Positions 25,364-35,060 of a DNA stretch of 64,000 bases are shown one piece after another. The stretch lies in assembly GCF_002844395.1 (NCBI RefSeq), contig NZ_CP025197.1, forward strand, positions 1,922,001 through 1,986,000, written 5' to 3'. The position numbers and the translations under genes are program-made. The DNA comes from Acetivibrio saccincola. GTDB lineage: Bacteria > Bacillota > Clostridia > Acetivibrionales > Acetivibrionaceae. How positions within the stretch are numbered: position 1 is the first letter of the stretch; every line of letters starts with the position of its first letter. The notes beneath the pieces were generated by a model. It made no database searches. It was not told where the DNA came from and saw only the letters and a program-made list of their open reading frames with translations.

Positions 25364-26476
25364 TTAACTGGTTTTAGCTTTATTTACTTCTAACTCATGT
25401 TCTAGCTGCAGCACTTCATCATAGCACACAACTTTGTTTTTCCCTGTTCTTTTTGCGTGATAAAGTGCCTTATCTGCATATTCCACCACTTTTTTAATAT
25501 TGTCAGAGTGCTTTGGAAATTGTGCTATACCACAGCTTACAGTGACTTTTACGCTGTCTTTCTTGTTTTCTAAACTCATATTTTCTTTTTCTAACTGGTT
25601 TCTTATTCTGTCGCCAACATTTTTCGCCATTTCAAGATCAAGATCCCTTATTAATATTATAAACTCTTCTCCCCCGTACCTTACAGGTATATCGGTTTTT
25701 CTTATGCTTTGAAGTATAATATTTCCAAAAAGGGAGAGCAGTTTATCCCCTTCAATATGTCCGTAACTGTCGTTATACACTTTAAAATTATCAATATCAA
25801 ACATCAAAACATTTAGAGGTTTTCCGGAATACTCTGCATATAACGCTTCTTCCTCTAATTTTTGGTCAAAATAATGCCTGTTGGCAAGACCGGTAAGCTT
25901 ATCTGTCCTGGCACGTTTAAACTCCCTTTTATGCATCTCATCATATATTTTGACCTGAATAATAATACTGGATATGCCGTAAGCTGTAAAGATGATGAAC
26001 ATTCCCCTTATGGCAAGCTTTAAAAAATTAAAACCGGCTAAATTACCCCCTTCAGATAAAAGACTTAAAACACAATAGGTTATTATGGTAAATATACTTA
26101 TTTTTGTTATAGAAGAAACATCCCTGCTAGTTCCATAGTAGGCAATGATGAAAAATAAGAGAACATATATGTCTGACTGCAAACCACCTAAAAAGTATGA
26201 GAAAATACTAACTAACAATATATCTGCATAAAATATAAACCCAAAATTTTTACCTGCCAGTTTGCTTTTTAAATATAAAATGGAAAAAACAACATTATAT
26301 ACAGATGCAAAGGCAAAAACAAACCAAAACCTTACATATAAAAAAGGTTTATCTGATACAATCAGGAAAATCGGAATTATTAAAAGCAATAAACCCCATC
26401 TGACAAAAACATAACCTTTCTTTGGCTCTATACTTTTTAGTTTTTTCTCTATGACTGAATCATTAATTATATCCAT
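25364..26476 (-). CDS. Membrane-bound diguanylate cyclase (GGDEF)
   Basis: 370 residues. Five or six membrane helices fill about 25-180, then a GGDEF domain (about 195-355): ARTDKLTGLANRHYFDQKLE, FDIDNFKVYNDSYGH, the active-site variant RYGGEEFIILI, and ADKALYHAKRTGKNKVV. The product-inhibition site RxxD is present as RKTD just before the active site. It makes c-di-GMP; the membrane part may sense a signal. Single gene, convergent with aroF. A ComFB-family gene lies in the same window. Confidence 0.93.
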   Translation of the reverse strand: MDIINDSVIEKKLKSIEPKKGYVFVRWGLLLLIIPIFLIVSDKPFLYVRFWFVFAFASVYNVVFSILYLKSKLAGKNFGFIFYADILLVSIFSYFLGGLQSDIYVLLFFIIAYYGTSRDVSSITKISIFTIITYCVLSLLSEGGNLAGFNFLKLAIRGMFIIFTAYGISSIIIQVKIYDEMHKREFKRARTDKLTGLANRHYFDQKLEEEALYAEYSGKPLNVLMFDIDNFKVYNDSYGHIEGDKLLSLFGNIILQSIRKTDIPVRYGGEEFIILIRDLDLEMAKNVGDRIRNQLEKENMSLENKKDSVKVTVSCGIAQFPKHSDNIKKVVEYADKALYHAKRTGKNKVVCYDEVLQLEHELEVNKAKTS

Positions 26477-26597
26477 TTTGTCTTATTTTTCCCCCAAACA
26501 TTTTTGTTTTTTTAATTAATAGATAATATTTCTAAAAGAGATTTATTTGCTTTGCTCCTTTGCCATTTATTTTATATTCTTTTTTAAAATTTGTCAA

Positions 26598-27503
26598 TTA
26601 TCTATCTTTTGCGGTTTTAATCCAGCCCATAAAGTCTTCCCAGTAAAAAATTACCGTTACACCTAAAACCACTAAAAAAGTACCCAGCAAAAAGTAAATC
26701 CCGACACTTTCTTTTAAAATAATCACTGCAAAAATACTTGCTAAAACCGGTTTTAAAAAGAAAACCATAGAACCTTTAGATGCCCCTACAATGGAAAGAC
26801 CTATGAAATAAGTCAAATATCCTACCCCTGTTGTTAAAACGGATAAATATATTATATGCCCGGTTATTGAGGGGTTAATGTGAAATGCCGGAATTTTAAA
26901 TAACAGTAAAAAGGGAAGCAGCAATATACTTCCTATTAAAAAAGAATATGAATTCATTTTAAGGCTGCCTATATCTTTAGATACTTTTCTTCCAAAAACG
27001 GTATAAAGGCCGTATAACACCGCAGAAAAAAGTGCTAAAACAGGACTTAATATATTTACCGCATCTATACTCAGTTCATTAATTGACATAACCATTACAC
27101 CCGTTAAGCCAAGAATAAGCCCTGCCTTTTTGTATGTATGTATTTTTTCTTTTTCAATTACAGATGAAAAAAGAGTAACAAATATGGGATTACTGCTAAA
27201 AATAACTGCAACCAGTGCCGCCTTTGCATTCTCCATACTTAAACTTAGCTGCAATAAATTCATGGATAAAACAACATTTATCACACCAAGTACAGCCAGC
27301 ATTTTAAGGTGCTTTTTTTCAACTTTATAATCCCTCTTGATTAAACTAAACAGAAAGAGAAATAATCCTCCTAAAAAAAACCTCAAAAAATTAATTTGAA
27401 AAGGACTTATCCTGTCTATAATTATTTTACTTACAACTTCATAGGTACTAAATAATATAACCGTATTTAGCAAAAATAAATAGCCAAACCCATTCTTTTT
27501 CAA
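26598..27503 (-). CDS. EamA/DMT-family transporter
   Basis: 301 residues, about ten membrane helices in two EamA halves (PFQINFLRFFLGGLFLFLF in the first; VFFLKPVLASIFAVIILKES in the second). The conserved ALVAVIFSSNPIFVTLFSS segment is typical of drug/metabolite transporters. Start is TTG with GGGAGGAT upstream. The substrate cannot be told. It stands alone. Confidence 0.85.
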   Translation of the reverse strand: MKKNGFGYLFLLNTVILFSTYEVVSKIIIDRISPFQINFLRFFLGGLFLFLFSLIKRDYKVEKKHLKMLAVLGVINVVLSMNLLQLSLSMENAKAALVAVIFSSNPIFVTLFSSVIEKEKIHTYKKAGLILGLTGVMVMSINELSIDAVNILSPVLALFSAVLYGLYTVFGRKVSKDIGSLKMNSYSFLIGSILLLPFLLLFKIPAFHINPSITGHIIYLSVLTTGVGYLTYFIGLSIVGASKGSMVFFLKPVLASIFAVIILKESVGIYFLLGTFLVVLGVTVIFYWEDFMGWIKTAKDR

Positions 27504-27671
27504 AATTCTTATCCTCCCTTTTAAAATTAAAATAGGACTTTAGTACTAGTACTGTTTTTAATATAATGCTTTTTAACCATTAACATAAACCTTTTTTTGT
27601 TGTATAATATAATTATACCTTATATCGTAGATGTATCCGGTATAATGGATGTTTTTTAAGAGGTGAATAAT

Positions 27672-28052
27672 ATGCTCGAGCTAAGAAACTGTGAAGTGTG
27701 TGGGAAAATTTACACCTCAAATGGTTTTCACAAAGTATGCCCTACCTGTTTTCAACGGGACGAATCTGATTTTAACAGAATTAAAGTCTATTTAGAAGAA
27801 AACCCGCAGGCTAAAATATTTGAAGTTGTAAGTGCCCTTGATATGCCTTTAAAAAAAATAAAACGGTATTTGCGTGAAAACAGGCTTGAGATAGTGGAAG
27901 CTGATAATCACTTTCTGTTTTGCGAAGTTTGCAATAAATCAATCCGCTCAGGCAGATACTGTAGTTTGTGCTATACAAATGCCTATCACCGTAGGTATAA
28001 ATCAGTGTACACAGGCAATTATTCAAAGACTATAAATTTCAAGTCATCTTAG
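27672..28052 (+). CDS. YvyF-like flagellar-operon zinc protein (TIGR03826 type)
   Basis: About 126 residues from the ATG at 27672, with AGAGGTGA 5-6 nt upstream; three extra in-frame codons from a GTG are unlikely. It has an N-terminal zinc ribbon (CEVCGKIYTSNGFHKVCPTC), a helix-turn-helix-like middle (ALDMPLKKIKRYLRENRLEI) and a second cluster (CEVCNKSIRSGRYCSLC). In Bacillus the relative YvyF sits in the flgM operon. Here no flagellar gene is adjacent. Role unknown; the middle segment suggests nucleic-acid binding. Confidence 0.75.
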   Translation: MLELRNCEVCGKIYTSNGFHKVCPTCFQRDESDFNRIKVYLEENPQAKIFEVVSALDMPLKKIKRYLRENRLEIVEADNHFLFCEVCNKSIRSGRYCSLCYTNAYHRRYKSVYTGNYSKTINFKSS

Positions 28053-28080
28053 CTATTTACTTTAACATTTACTATAACAT

Positions 28081-28710
28081 TCACTCAGAAACATCCTTTT
28101 TTAAAATTCCATCTTTGTATAGTATTTGGTATATTAAATAATAATTCTGTACTTTTTCCACATACCTTTCAGTTTCCTTAAACGGTATGACTTCCAGTTT
28201 TTTTCCTGAACTGCTGAACTTTTTATCTTTTAACCACAAGGCTACATTGCCTCTTCCTGCATTATACGCTGCTAAAACCAGCTTTTTTCTTTCGTCCTCT
28301 TCTTCAATTACATAAACGCCATCCTCATACATAAACTCCTGCATAAGGTTGTTAAGGTACCAGCATCCCATTTTTATATTGGTTTCAGGGTCATATAAAT
28401 TTTCCACTTTAAAATTCTCTATTTTCATTCTTTCAGCTATCCAAATTGAAGTATCATCTGTTATCTGCATAAGTCCCCTGGCATTTTTATAGGATGTTGC
28501 ATCAGGGTTAAAACCGCTCTCTGCCTTGATAATTGAAAAAACCAAATAAGGGTCTAAATTGTCATAGAGGGAAGAATATTTAAAAACATATTCTTTATAC
28601 TTTAAAGGATATAGATATTCTAAAGCTGTTTTGGCTGTAAAAGCTATTATTAAAATTATAAAGACGAAAAATAGAATATTTTTTATTCTCTTTTTTATTT
28701 TTTTTACCAC
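28081..28710 (-). CDS. SLT-family lytic transglycosylase
   Basis: About 209 residues from a GTG at 28710 with AAAGGTGG 8 nt upstream. A basic start and membrane helix (NILFFVFIILIIAFTA) are followed by an SLT domain with catalytic Glu in FSIIKAESGFNPDATS, plus ARGLMQITDDTSIWIA and LAAYNAGRGNVALW. It cleaves peptidoglycan glycan strands outside the cell membrane, giving 1,6-anhydromuropeptides. It overlaps nothing but lies 14 nt after coaE and may be co-transcribed with polA-coaE. Confidence 0.92.
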   Translation of the reverse strand: MVKKIKKRIKNILFFVFIILIIAFTAKTALEYLYPLKYKEYVFKYSSLYDNLDPYLVFSIIKAESGFNPDATSYKNARGLMQITDDTSIWIAERMKIENFKVENLYDPETNIKMGCWYLNNLMQEFMYEDGVYVIEEEDERKKLVLAAYNAGRGNVALWLKDKKFSSSGKKLEVIPFKETERYVEKVQNYYLIYQILYKDGILKKDVSE

Positions 28711-28724
28711 AAAAGCTACCACCT

Positions 28725-29315
28725 TTATTTATACGCACTTTTTATATATATATTTTTTACTCTTTCTTCTAGTTCTTTATAGCTGCCATTATTATATATG
28801 ATTATATTTGAAATGGAAATATAATAATTATCATCCGGCTGCATTTTTATTATATCCATTACTTCACTATATGTTAAATTATTTCTTTTCATAACCCTCT
28901 TTATTCTTGTATCTATGTCTGCAGTAACAAACCATATTTCATGTGATACATCTAAAAACCCGTTTTCAAGTGGAATTGCAGCATCCACCACTACAGTGTC
29001 TTCTTTGGCGCATTTTTTAATTTTATTTTTAATTTCTATGGAAATATATTTATGGGTAATATCATTTAATGCCTTTACCTTCTCTTCACTTTCAAAAGCT
29101 ATATCCCTTAATTTTGCCCTTATAATCTCCCCTTTTTCATCTAAAATATCTTCCCCAAAAAAATCTACAACTTCATCAAAAACTTTATGCCCTTTTTTCA
29201 TTATCTCCCTTGAAATTTTATCTGCTTCAATTACTTTTGCCCCTAAAGAAGAAAGAATACCGGAAACGGTGGTTTTCCCGCTTCCTATTCCACCTGTAAC
29301 ACCTATTACTTTCAA
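28725..29315 (-). CDS. coaE: Dephospho-CoA kinase
   Basis: 196 residues: P-loop IGVTGGIGSGKTTVSGIL, then KVIEADKISREIM, DAAIPLENGF and the LID-like region TRIKRVMKRNNLT. It performs the last step of coenzyme A synthesis. Start is TTG with GGGTG about 9 nt upstream. It follows polA, a common Firmicutes arrangement. Confidence 0.95.
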   Translation of the reverse strand: MKVIGVTGGIGSGKTTVSGILSSLGAKVIEADKISREIMKKGHKVFDEVVDFFGEDILDEKGEIIRAKLRDIAFESEEKVKALNDITHKYISIEIKNKIKKCAKEDTVVVDAAIPLENGFLDVSHEIWFVTADIDTRIKRVMKRNNLTYSEVMDIIKMQPDDNYYISISNIIIYNNGSYKELEERVKNIYIKSAYK

Positions 29316-29346
29316 ATCTCATACACCCTTTATAAATATTATAAAT

Positions 29347-32028
29347 TTATTTTGTCTCATACCAGTTTTTTCCTAAGTTTATGTCAATTTCTAAAGGCAC
29401 TTTTAGTGATGCTGCATTTTTCATGCTCTCTTCAACTATTTTTTTAACCTGGTTTATTTCTTCTTTATGTACCTCCAATATAAGTTCGTCATGCACCTGG
29501 AGGATAAGCTTAGATTTTAAATTTCTTTTACTAAGCTCTTTATATACATTTACCATTGCTATTTTAATAATATCTGCAGCACTTCCCTGTATAGGGGTGT
29601 TTAGCGCCACCCTTTCCCCAAAGGACCTTATATTAAAATTATTTGATTTTATCTCAGGTATATACCTTCTTCTGTTAAACAGAGTGGTGACAAAGCCTTT
29701 CTCCCTTGCTTCTTTTTTTATGTTTGTCATATATTCTCTAACTTTAGGATACTTCTCCAAATACTCCTCTATATAATTTCCTGCTTCTTTTTTGGTTATT
29801 CCTAAGTCTTTAGAAAGACTAAAATCACCAATACCGTATACAATTCCAAAATTTACAGCCTTTGCCCTTGACCTTAAAAGGGGTGTAACTTCACTTTTTG
29901 AAACACCAAATACCTTAGATGCTGTAGAGGTATGTATATCTTCATTATTTAAAAATGCTTCTATCATGTTTTCATCATTTGTTATATGGGCTAAAACCCT
30001 CAGCTCTATCTGTGAATAATCTGCATCTAAAAGAATATAGTTTTCATCAGATGGAACAAAAACCTTTCTTATTTTCCTCCCCATTTCAAGCTTTATAGGT
30101 ATATTTTGAAGGTTTGGCTCAGTGCTGCTTATTCTGCCCGTTACAGTGACAGTCTGGTTAAAACTTGAATGAATTTTACCTGTATTTTCATTTATAACCC
30201 CCAAAAGTCCCTCTACATATGTGGAATTAAGCTTTACCAGCTGCCTGTATTCTAAAATCTCTTTAATAATTTCATGCCTGTCCTTAAGCTCTTCTAGTAC
30301 TTCAGCAGCTGTTGAATAGCCGGTTTTGGTCTTTTTAATGATTGGAAGCTCAAGCTTTTCAAAAAGTATTACGCCCAGCTGTTTTGGGGAATTAATATTA
30401 AATTTTTCCCCGGCTAAATCAAAAATTCTGGTTTTGACAGAATCAATTTTACTTTGAAGTTCTTTAGAAAAGTTAAGCAATTCCTCAGTATTAACTTTAA
30501 AGCCATGGTATTCCATATCCGCTAAAACACTAATTAAAGTAAGTTCTATATCATAATAAAGTTCTTTTTGGTTGTTTTCTTCTAAAAGTTTTTCAAATTT
30601 TTCCTTTAGTTTTGTCATCACATGTGGATAACGCCCTATGACATCAGCCACTTCTTCTGCCGGCATATCTTTATAAAGTACAGCCTTTTTCCCCTTCCCT
30701 GCCATCTCCTCTATTGAACTTATTCTCAAGTTTATATATTCCCTGGCAAGGTCTGATATTATATAAGATTCCCTGGAAGGATCCAAAATATAGGCTGCTA
30801 TCATTGTGTCAAATGCCAAACCCTTTAATACAATATCATTCTGCTTTAAATAAACAATAAAATTCTTTACATCATGGGAATATTTTTTAACATTTTCATC
30901 TTCAAAAACATCCTTGTACTCAAGGAAAAATTCTTTCTCATTTATACTTTTGGCAAAATCAACATACCAAACCTCTTCATCTCCGGATGAAAAGGCCAAT
31001 GAAGAAAGTTTTTTTGAAAATTTGCCTTCTCTGTCAATTAAATAATAAAAATACAATTTACCTGACATAAGTATTTTTGTCTTTATAGATTTAAGCTCAC
31101 CTATATTTTCAACCCTCTTTATATTTACGTCAATTTCATCTAAAGCAACTGAACTTCTAAGAGCAAACTTGTCAATAAAGCTATTAAACTCTAACCTTTC
31201 AAAAATACTAAAAAGCTTTTCGCTGTCATATTCCTGGTATTTAAATTCTTCAAACTCGCAAAGACTTGGCATATTTCTTTCAATTCTGGATAAATCCCTG
31301 CTTAAAAATGCCTGTTCTTTATAAGTCATAAGATTTTCTTTTACTCTTTTCTGGGTTATTTCATCAATGTTTTTATACAAGTTTTCCAAATTCCCATATT
31401 CTTTAATAAGTTTTAAAGCAGTTTTTTCACCAATTCCGGGAACGCCGGGAATATTGTCTGAACTATCTCCCATCAAGCCCTTTACATCTATAAACTGATG
31501 GGGTTTTATTCCATATTCCTCTACTATCCTGTCATAATCATATTCCTCAGTCTCGGTATTCCCTGCCTTTGTTCTTGGAATTTTTATCCTTGTAGTTTTC
31601 CCCGCAAGCTGAAGGGAATCCCTGTCCCCTGTAACTATAACTACCTCCAATCCCCTTTGCTCCGCACATAAGGAAACAGAGCCTAATATGTCATCTGCTT
31701 CAAAACCTTCCAACTCAAGCCTTTTTATTCTCATTGCATCTAATACTTCCTTCATATAAGGAACCTGCTCACTAAGTTCATCAGGCATTCCTTTTCTTTT
31801 TGCCTTATATCCCTCATATTGCCTGTGCCTGAAAGTAGGGGCTTTAAGGTCAAATGCCACGCAAATATACTGGGGATTCTCTTCCTCAATATATTTGTAC
31901 ATAATATTTAAAAAACCATATATTGCATTTGTATGTAAGCCGTCAGAAGTTGAAAGCAGCTCTACACCGTAAAAAGCCCTGTTTAATATGCTGTTTCCGT
32001 CTATAATCATTATTTTTTGTTTATCCAT
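29347..32028 (-). CDS. polA: DNA polymerase I
   Basis: 893 residues in three domains. The 5'-3' exonuclease (about 1-290) has MIIDGNSILNRAFYG, VTGDRDSLQLAG and DVKGLMGDSSDNIPGVPGIG. A 3'-5' exonuclease-like domain (about 300-470) lacks the DxE of proofreading enzymes and so looks inactive. The polymerase domain (about 480-893) has TGRISSTEPNLQNIPIK, DADYSQIELRVLAH, RAKAVNFGIVYG and LQVHDELILEV. It removes RNA primers and fills repair gaps. GAAAGGA precedes the ATG. Confidence 0.97.
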   Translation of the reverse strand: MDKQKIMIIDGNSILNRAFYGVELLSTSDGLHTNAIYGFLNIMYKYIEEENPQYICVAFDLKAPTFRHRQYEGYKAKRKGMPDELSEQVPYMKEVLDAMRIKRLELEGFEADDILGSVSLCAEQRGLEVVIVTGDRDSLQLAGKTTRIKIPRTKAGNTETEEYDYDRIVEEYGIKPHQFIDVKGLMGDSSDNIPGVPGIGEKTALKLIKEYGNLENLYKNIDEITQKRVKENLMTYKEQAFLSRDLSRIERNMPSLCEFEEFKYQEYDSEKLFSIFERLEFNSFIDKFALRSSVALDEIDVNIKRVENIGELKSIKTKILMSGKLYFYYLIDREGKFSKKLSSLAFSSGDEEVWYVDFAKSINEKEFFLEYKDVFEDENVKKYSHDVKNFIVYLKQNDIVLKGLAFDTMIAAYILDPSRESYIISDLAREYINLRISSIEEMAGKGKKAVLYKDMPAEEVADVIGRYPHVMTKLKEKFEKLLEENNQKELYYDIELTLISVLADMEYHGFKVNTEELLNFSKELQSKIDSVKTRIFDLAGEKFNINSPKQLGVILFEKLELPIIKKTKTGYSTAAEVLEELKDRHEIIKEILEYRQLVKLNSTYVEGLLGVINENTGKIHSSFNQTVTVTGRISSTEPNLQNIPIKLEMGRKIRKVFVPSDENYILLDADYSQIELRVLAHITNDENMIEAFLNNEDIHTSTASKVFGVSKSEVTPLLRSRAKAVNFGIVYGIGDFSLSKDLGITKKEAGNYIEEYLEKYPKVREYMTNIKKEAREKGFVTTLFNRRRYIPEIKSNNFNIRSFGERVALNTPIQGSAADIIKIAMVNVYKELSKRNLKSKLILQVHDELILEVHKEEINQVKKIVEESMKNAASLKVPLEIDINLGKNWYETK

Positions 32029-32198
32029 AGCAATCCTTTCTCAAAATTTAAATTTTTAAATCTTACCGTTTTATTTTATCAAATACAGCTTTTATAATCA
32101 AAATAATTGCCACTTTTCCCTATTGTTAAAAGCCGTACAAGAAACATTTTACACAAAAAAAAAGCCTAAGTAAAGGATACCGGGCAATAAGATTTTAA

Positions 32199-32230
32199 AA
32201 AAGCAAAGAGTCCTTTACCCTTTGCTTTTT
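32199..32230 (-). terminator. Terminator of the ECF sigma/anti-sigma operon
   Basis: AAAGCAAAG and CTTTGCTTT form the stem with A/T tracts on both sides; on the minus strand T tracts follow the stem. It lies 30 bases after the anti-sigma gene. Confidence 0.75.
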
Positions 32231-32260
32231 ATATCTACAGTAATTTGGTTTTTTATTTAA

Positions 32261-33220
32261 CTACTCTATTAATATTTCAACTGTTATTTCTGTTCCTCCA
32301 TCTGCCGTAATGTTAACCTTTAAGTTTGTAAAACTACTTTCTAATTGTTCTAAGAATTTGTGGTATTTGTTTATTTCCGCTTCAAATCTTACTAAATCAT
32401 TAGATTTATCTTCAATAAATTCAATTTCAAGTTTATTGGCAGTGTCCACAACATACGCCATATATTCCGGCTCCCGGGACTTGTTTATAACAGTTGCCCT
32501 TACAATGGTATATGATGCCTCAGCGCCGTACGCCGGTTCAACTTCCCCGGCATAAGAAGACATTCCACCCCCCACGGCAATATCCCCGGCCTCCTCAGTC
32601 ATGCCGGCTCCGGATGAACCCGTTTCTTTCATATCATCATAGTAAATATCAGGACTTACAGTACGGTGATAAGTATCCTCACCACCTTCTTCTTTGCTTA
32701 CTACATCATTCTTTGCAGAAAATAAATCAGCTTCATCCTGTTCTCTGACAGATATTGCAATTTCATTTAATACATCCTCATTTGGAAGACCATCAGCATC
32801 TTTTAAAGATTCTTTTTTAGAGTTTCCCCTAACATAAAGCATCCCGTCATGTGGACTATCATCAGACTTACTCATGTTAAATTTATTTATTAAAAGAAAC
32901 GCTGAAGTCATAAAAATTAATAAAAATACTGCTGCAACAGATGGTACCAATTTAATATATTTAGAATGCATCCGGAAAAGAGGGCTTCTTCTTTGTTCTT
33001 CTTCCACAAGCTTTTGATTAAGTTGTCTGTTAAAATCCTCTGGAAGCTCAACTTCCTCCATGTCCTGGCACAAATTAATAATTTCCATCTGCAAGTCAAG
33101 TTCTTCCCTGCACTTTATACATGAATTTATATGCTCTTCAAACTGATGTTTTTCAGTTTCATTTAAATCATCATCAATATATAATGAAATTAGTTCCATT
33201 ATCTCTTCACACTTTTTCAC
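32261..33220 (-). CDS. Anti-sigma factor with zinc-finger domain and extracytoplasmic C-terminal domain
   Basis: 319 residues. An N-terminal zf-HC2 anti-sigma domain (HINSCIKCREEL, about 29-40) is followed by one membrane helix (about 91-112, LVPSVAAVFLLIFMTSAFLL). Then comes a long low-complexity, acidic and Gly/Ser-rich stretch (about 115-230) and a folded C-terminal part (about 235-319; MAYVVDTANKLEIEFIED) that resembles DUF4349-type domains. It likely holds the adjacent sigma factor inactive at the membrane until an outside signal arrives. Start GTG with GAAGGAGGG. Confidence 0.83.
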   Translation of the reverse strand: MKKCEEIMELISLYIDDDLNETEKHQFEEHINSCIKCREELDLQMEIINLCQDMEEVELPEDFNRQLNQKLVEEEQRRSPLFRMHSKYIKLVPSVAAVFLLIFMTSAFLLINKFNMSKSDDSPHDGMLYVRGNSKKESLKDADGLPNEDVLNEIAISVREQDEADLFSAKNDVVSKEEGGEDTYHRTVSPDIYYDDMKETGSSGAGMTEEAGDIAVGGGMSSYAGEVEPAYGAEASYTIVRATVINKSREPEYMAYVVDTANKLEIEFIEDKSNDLVRFEAEINKYHKFLEQLESSFTNLKVNITADGGTEITVEILIE

Positions 33221-33241
33221 ATCTAACCCTCCTTCCTATAC

Positions 33242-33847
33242 TTATTTGACGTATTCCTCATTAAAAAGTTCCTTTTTATTTTTGAAAATTTCCCTTAAAG
33301 CTTTTCTTGCCCTGTTTATACGGGATTTAACGGTACCTTCCGGACAATTAATTATTTTAGCTATCTCCTCATAACTAAAACCTTCAATATCCCTTAATAC
33401 TATAACAGTCTTATAGTCAGGGGGTAAGGATTCTATACACTCTTTTACAAGGCTTTTAAATTCCTTTCTTTCATATATTTTTTCAGGTCCGGGACTTTCA
33501 TCTTTTATCTGAGGTTTAAGCTCCTCATCATTGTATTTTATATCTTCATTTATAGAAATTACCTTTTGGTTTTTCCTTTTCCTAAGCTCATCTAAACATA
33601 CATTTGTAGTAATCCTGTATATCCATGTGGAAAAAAGGGAATCCCCTTTAAATTTATTTATGGATTTATACGCCCTGATAAAAGCCTCTTGGGCCAGCTC
33701 ATTTGCATCATCATAACTACCTGTCATTTTATAAGCAATGTTAAAAACCTTCTTTTGACACTGTTTAATAAGTTCTTCAAAGGCTTCTACACTTCCTGAT
33801 TTAGCTTCTTTTATCAGCTGCTTCTCACACTTTTCCTTTTCACCCAC
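33242..33847 (-). CDS. ECF-type sigma-70 family sigma factor (SigW-like)
   Basis: 201 residues: region 2 (FNIAYKMTGSYDDANELAQE, AFIRAYKSINKF, STWIYRITTNVCLDELRKRK) and region 4 (LPPDYKTVIVLRDIEGFSYE, CPEGTVKSRINRARKALRE). It recruits RNA polymerase to stress promoters. Start GTG with GGAGGTGA. It overlaps no other gene and is followed by its anti-sigma gene after 21 nt. A perfect sigma-A promoter precedes it. Confidence 0.93.
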   Translation of the reverse strand: MGEKEKCEKQLIKEAKSGSVEAFEELIKQCQKKVFNIAYKMTGSYDDANELAQEAFIRAYKSINKFKGDSLFSTWIYRITTNVCLDELRKRKNQKVISINEDIKYNDEELKPQIKDESPGPEKIYERKEFKSLVKECIESLPPDYKTVIVLRDIEGFSYEEIAKIINCPEGTVKSRINRARKALREIFKNKKELFNEEYVK

Positions 33848-33909
33848 ATCCTCACCTCCAAGGAATAATTAAACCCTCCCGGATTCATGTGCATATATAA
33901 GGATTATAC

Positions 33910-33938
33910 ATTATAATTTACAAAGTTTGTACTGTCAA
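33910..33938 (-). promoter_or_regulatory. Promoter of the ECF sigma operon
   Basis: Perfect consensus on the minus strand: TTGACA (33938-33933), 17-nt spacer, TATAAT (33915-33910). It is a vegetative sigma-A promoter, so the sigma factor is made constitutively and controlled mainly by its anti-sigma partner. Confidence 0.85.
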
Positions 33939-33969
33939 AAAAATAATTTATACAAATTTAATAATTTAC

Positions 33970-34004
33970 ATTAAAAAATTATCCCCTTAAATAGAGGATA
34001 ATTT
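33970..34004 (-). terminator. Terminator of ftsY
   Basis: AAATTATCC (33976-33984) and GGATAATTT (33996-34004) form a 9-bp stem, followed on the minus strand by TTTTTTAATG. It separates smc-ftsY from the ECF sigma promoter. Confidence 0.75.
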
Positions 34005-34033
34005 AAAACTTATTTTTTTATAGACATAGGTCT

Positions 34034-34954
34034 TTAGTCATCATTATTTGAGAATAAAGCCTCCACAAATTCCGTTGAATTAAATGGCTGTAAATCATCC
34101 GCCTGTTCACCTACACCAATGAACTTAACAGGGATATTAAGCTCTGAAGAAATTGCTATTACTATTCCCCCTTTAGCTGTACCGTCAAGTTTGGTAAGAA
34201 CTATACCGGTCACCCCTACAGCCTCTCCAAATGTCTTAGCCTGGGATATGGCATTTTGTCCTGTTGTGGCATCTAAAACCAGCAAAGTCTCTTTTGAACA
34301 TTCTGGAAGCTCTCTGTCTATTATCCTAAATATTTTTTTAAGCTCTTCCATTAAATTCTTTTTGGTATGAAGCCTTCCTGCAGTGTCACATATTAAAACA
34401 TCTGCATTTCTGGACTTTACCGCCTGTACGGCATCATAAACCACAGCACCTGGGTCTGCACCTTCACTGTGTTTTATTATATCAACCCCAACCCTTTCTG
34501 CCCATATTTCAAGCTGGTCTATGGCAGCTGCCCTGAAGGTGTCTGCTGCAGCTAAAACCACCTTTTTGTTTTGGGATTTTAAAACATTGGCTATTTTTCC
34601 GATTGAAGTGGTCTTTCCTACACCATTTACACCAACTACAATAATGACAGAAGGTTTGGTTTCTATATTTAACTTTGAGTTACTTGTGCCTAAAATTTCA
34701 CTAAGCTCTTCCTTTAATAATTTTTTTACTCCCTTAGGATCAGTTGTCTTTGTTTCCTTTACCTTCTTTTTTAAATCCTCAATAATTTTCATACTGGTTT
34801 CAATTCCTACGTCTGAAGTTATAAGTATTTCTTCTAATTCTTCAAAAAGTTCCTCATCAATTTTTCCAAAGGAAACAAGTACCTGATCTATCCTTTCTGT
34901 AATTGTATTTTTTGTTTTCTTTAAGCCTCTCTTTAGTTTATCAAAAAAACCCAT
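34034..34954 (-). CDS. ftsY: Signal recognition particle receptor FtsY
   Basis: 306 residues. A short N domain (about 1-90) is followed by the GTPase NG core: [58 protein letters not shown] and [13 protein letters not shown]. No long acidic A domain, as usual for Firmicutes. It docks SRP-ribosome complexes at the membrane. GAGGAAAG precedes the ATG. It is downstream of smc, the common clostridial order. Confidence 0.97.
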   Translation of the reverse strand: MGFFDKLKRGLKKTKNTITERIDQVLVSFGKIDEELFEELEEILITSDVGIETSMKIIEDLKKKVKETKTTDPKGVKKLLKEELSEILGTSNSKLNIETKPSVIIVVGVNGVGKTTSIGKIANVLKSQNKKVVLAAADTFRAAAIDQLEIWAERVGVDIIKHSEGADPGAVVYDAVQAVKSRNADVLICDTAGRLHTKKNLMEELKKIFRIIDRELPECSKETLLVLDATTGQNAISQAKTFGEAVGVTGIVLTKLDGTAKGGIVIAISSELNIPVKFIGVGEQADDLQPFNSTEFVEALFSNNDD

Positions 34955-35060
34955 TTTCTTTCCTCCAATTCTTATTACATTTTGTATTTAAATTTGTTTT
35001 TTTATCACAACCATATTTATAAAAACACTGTTTATAAAAACCTTAAATTTAAAAGATGCA

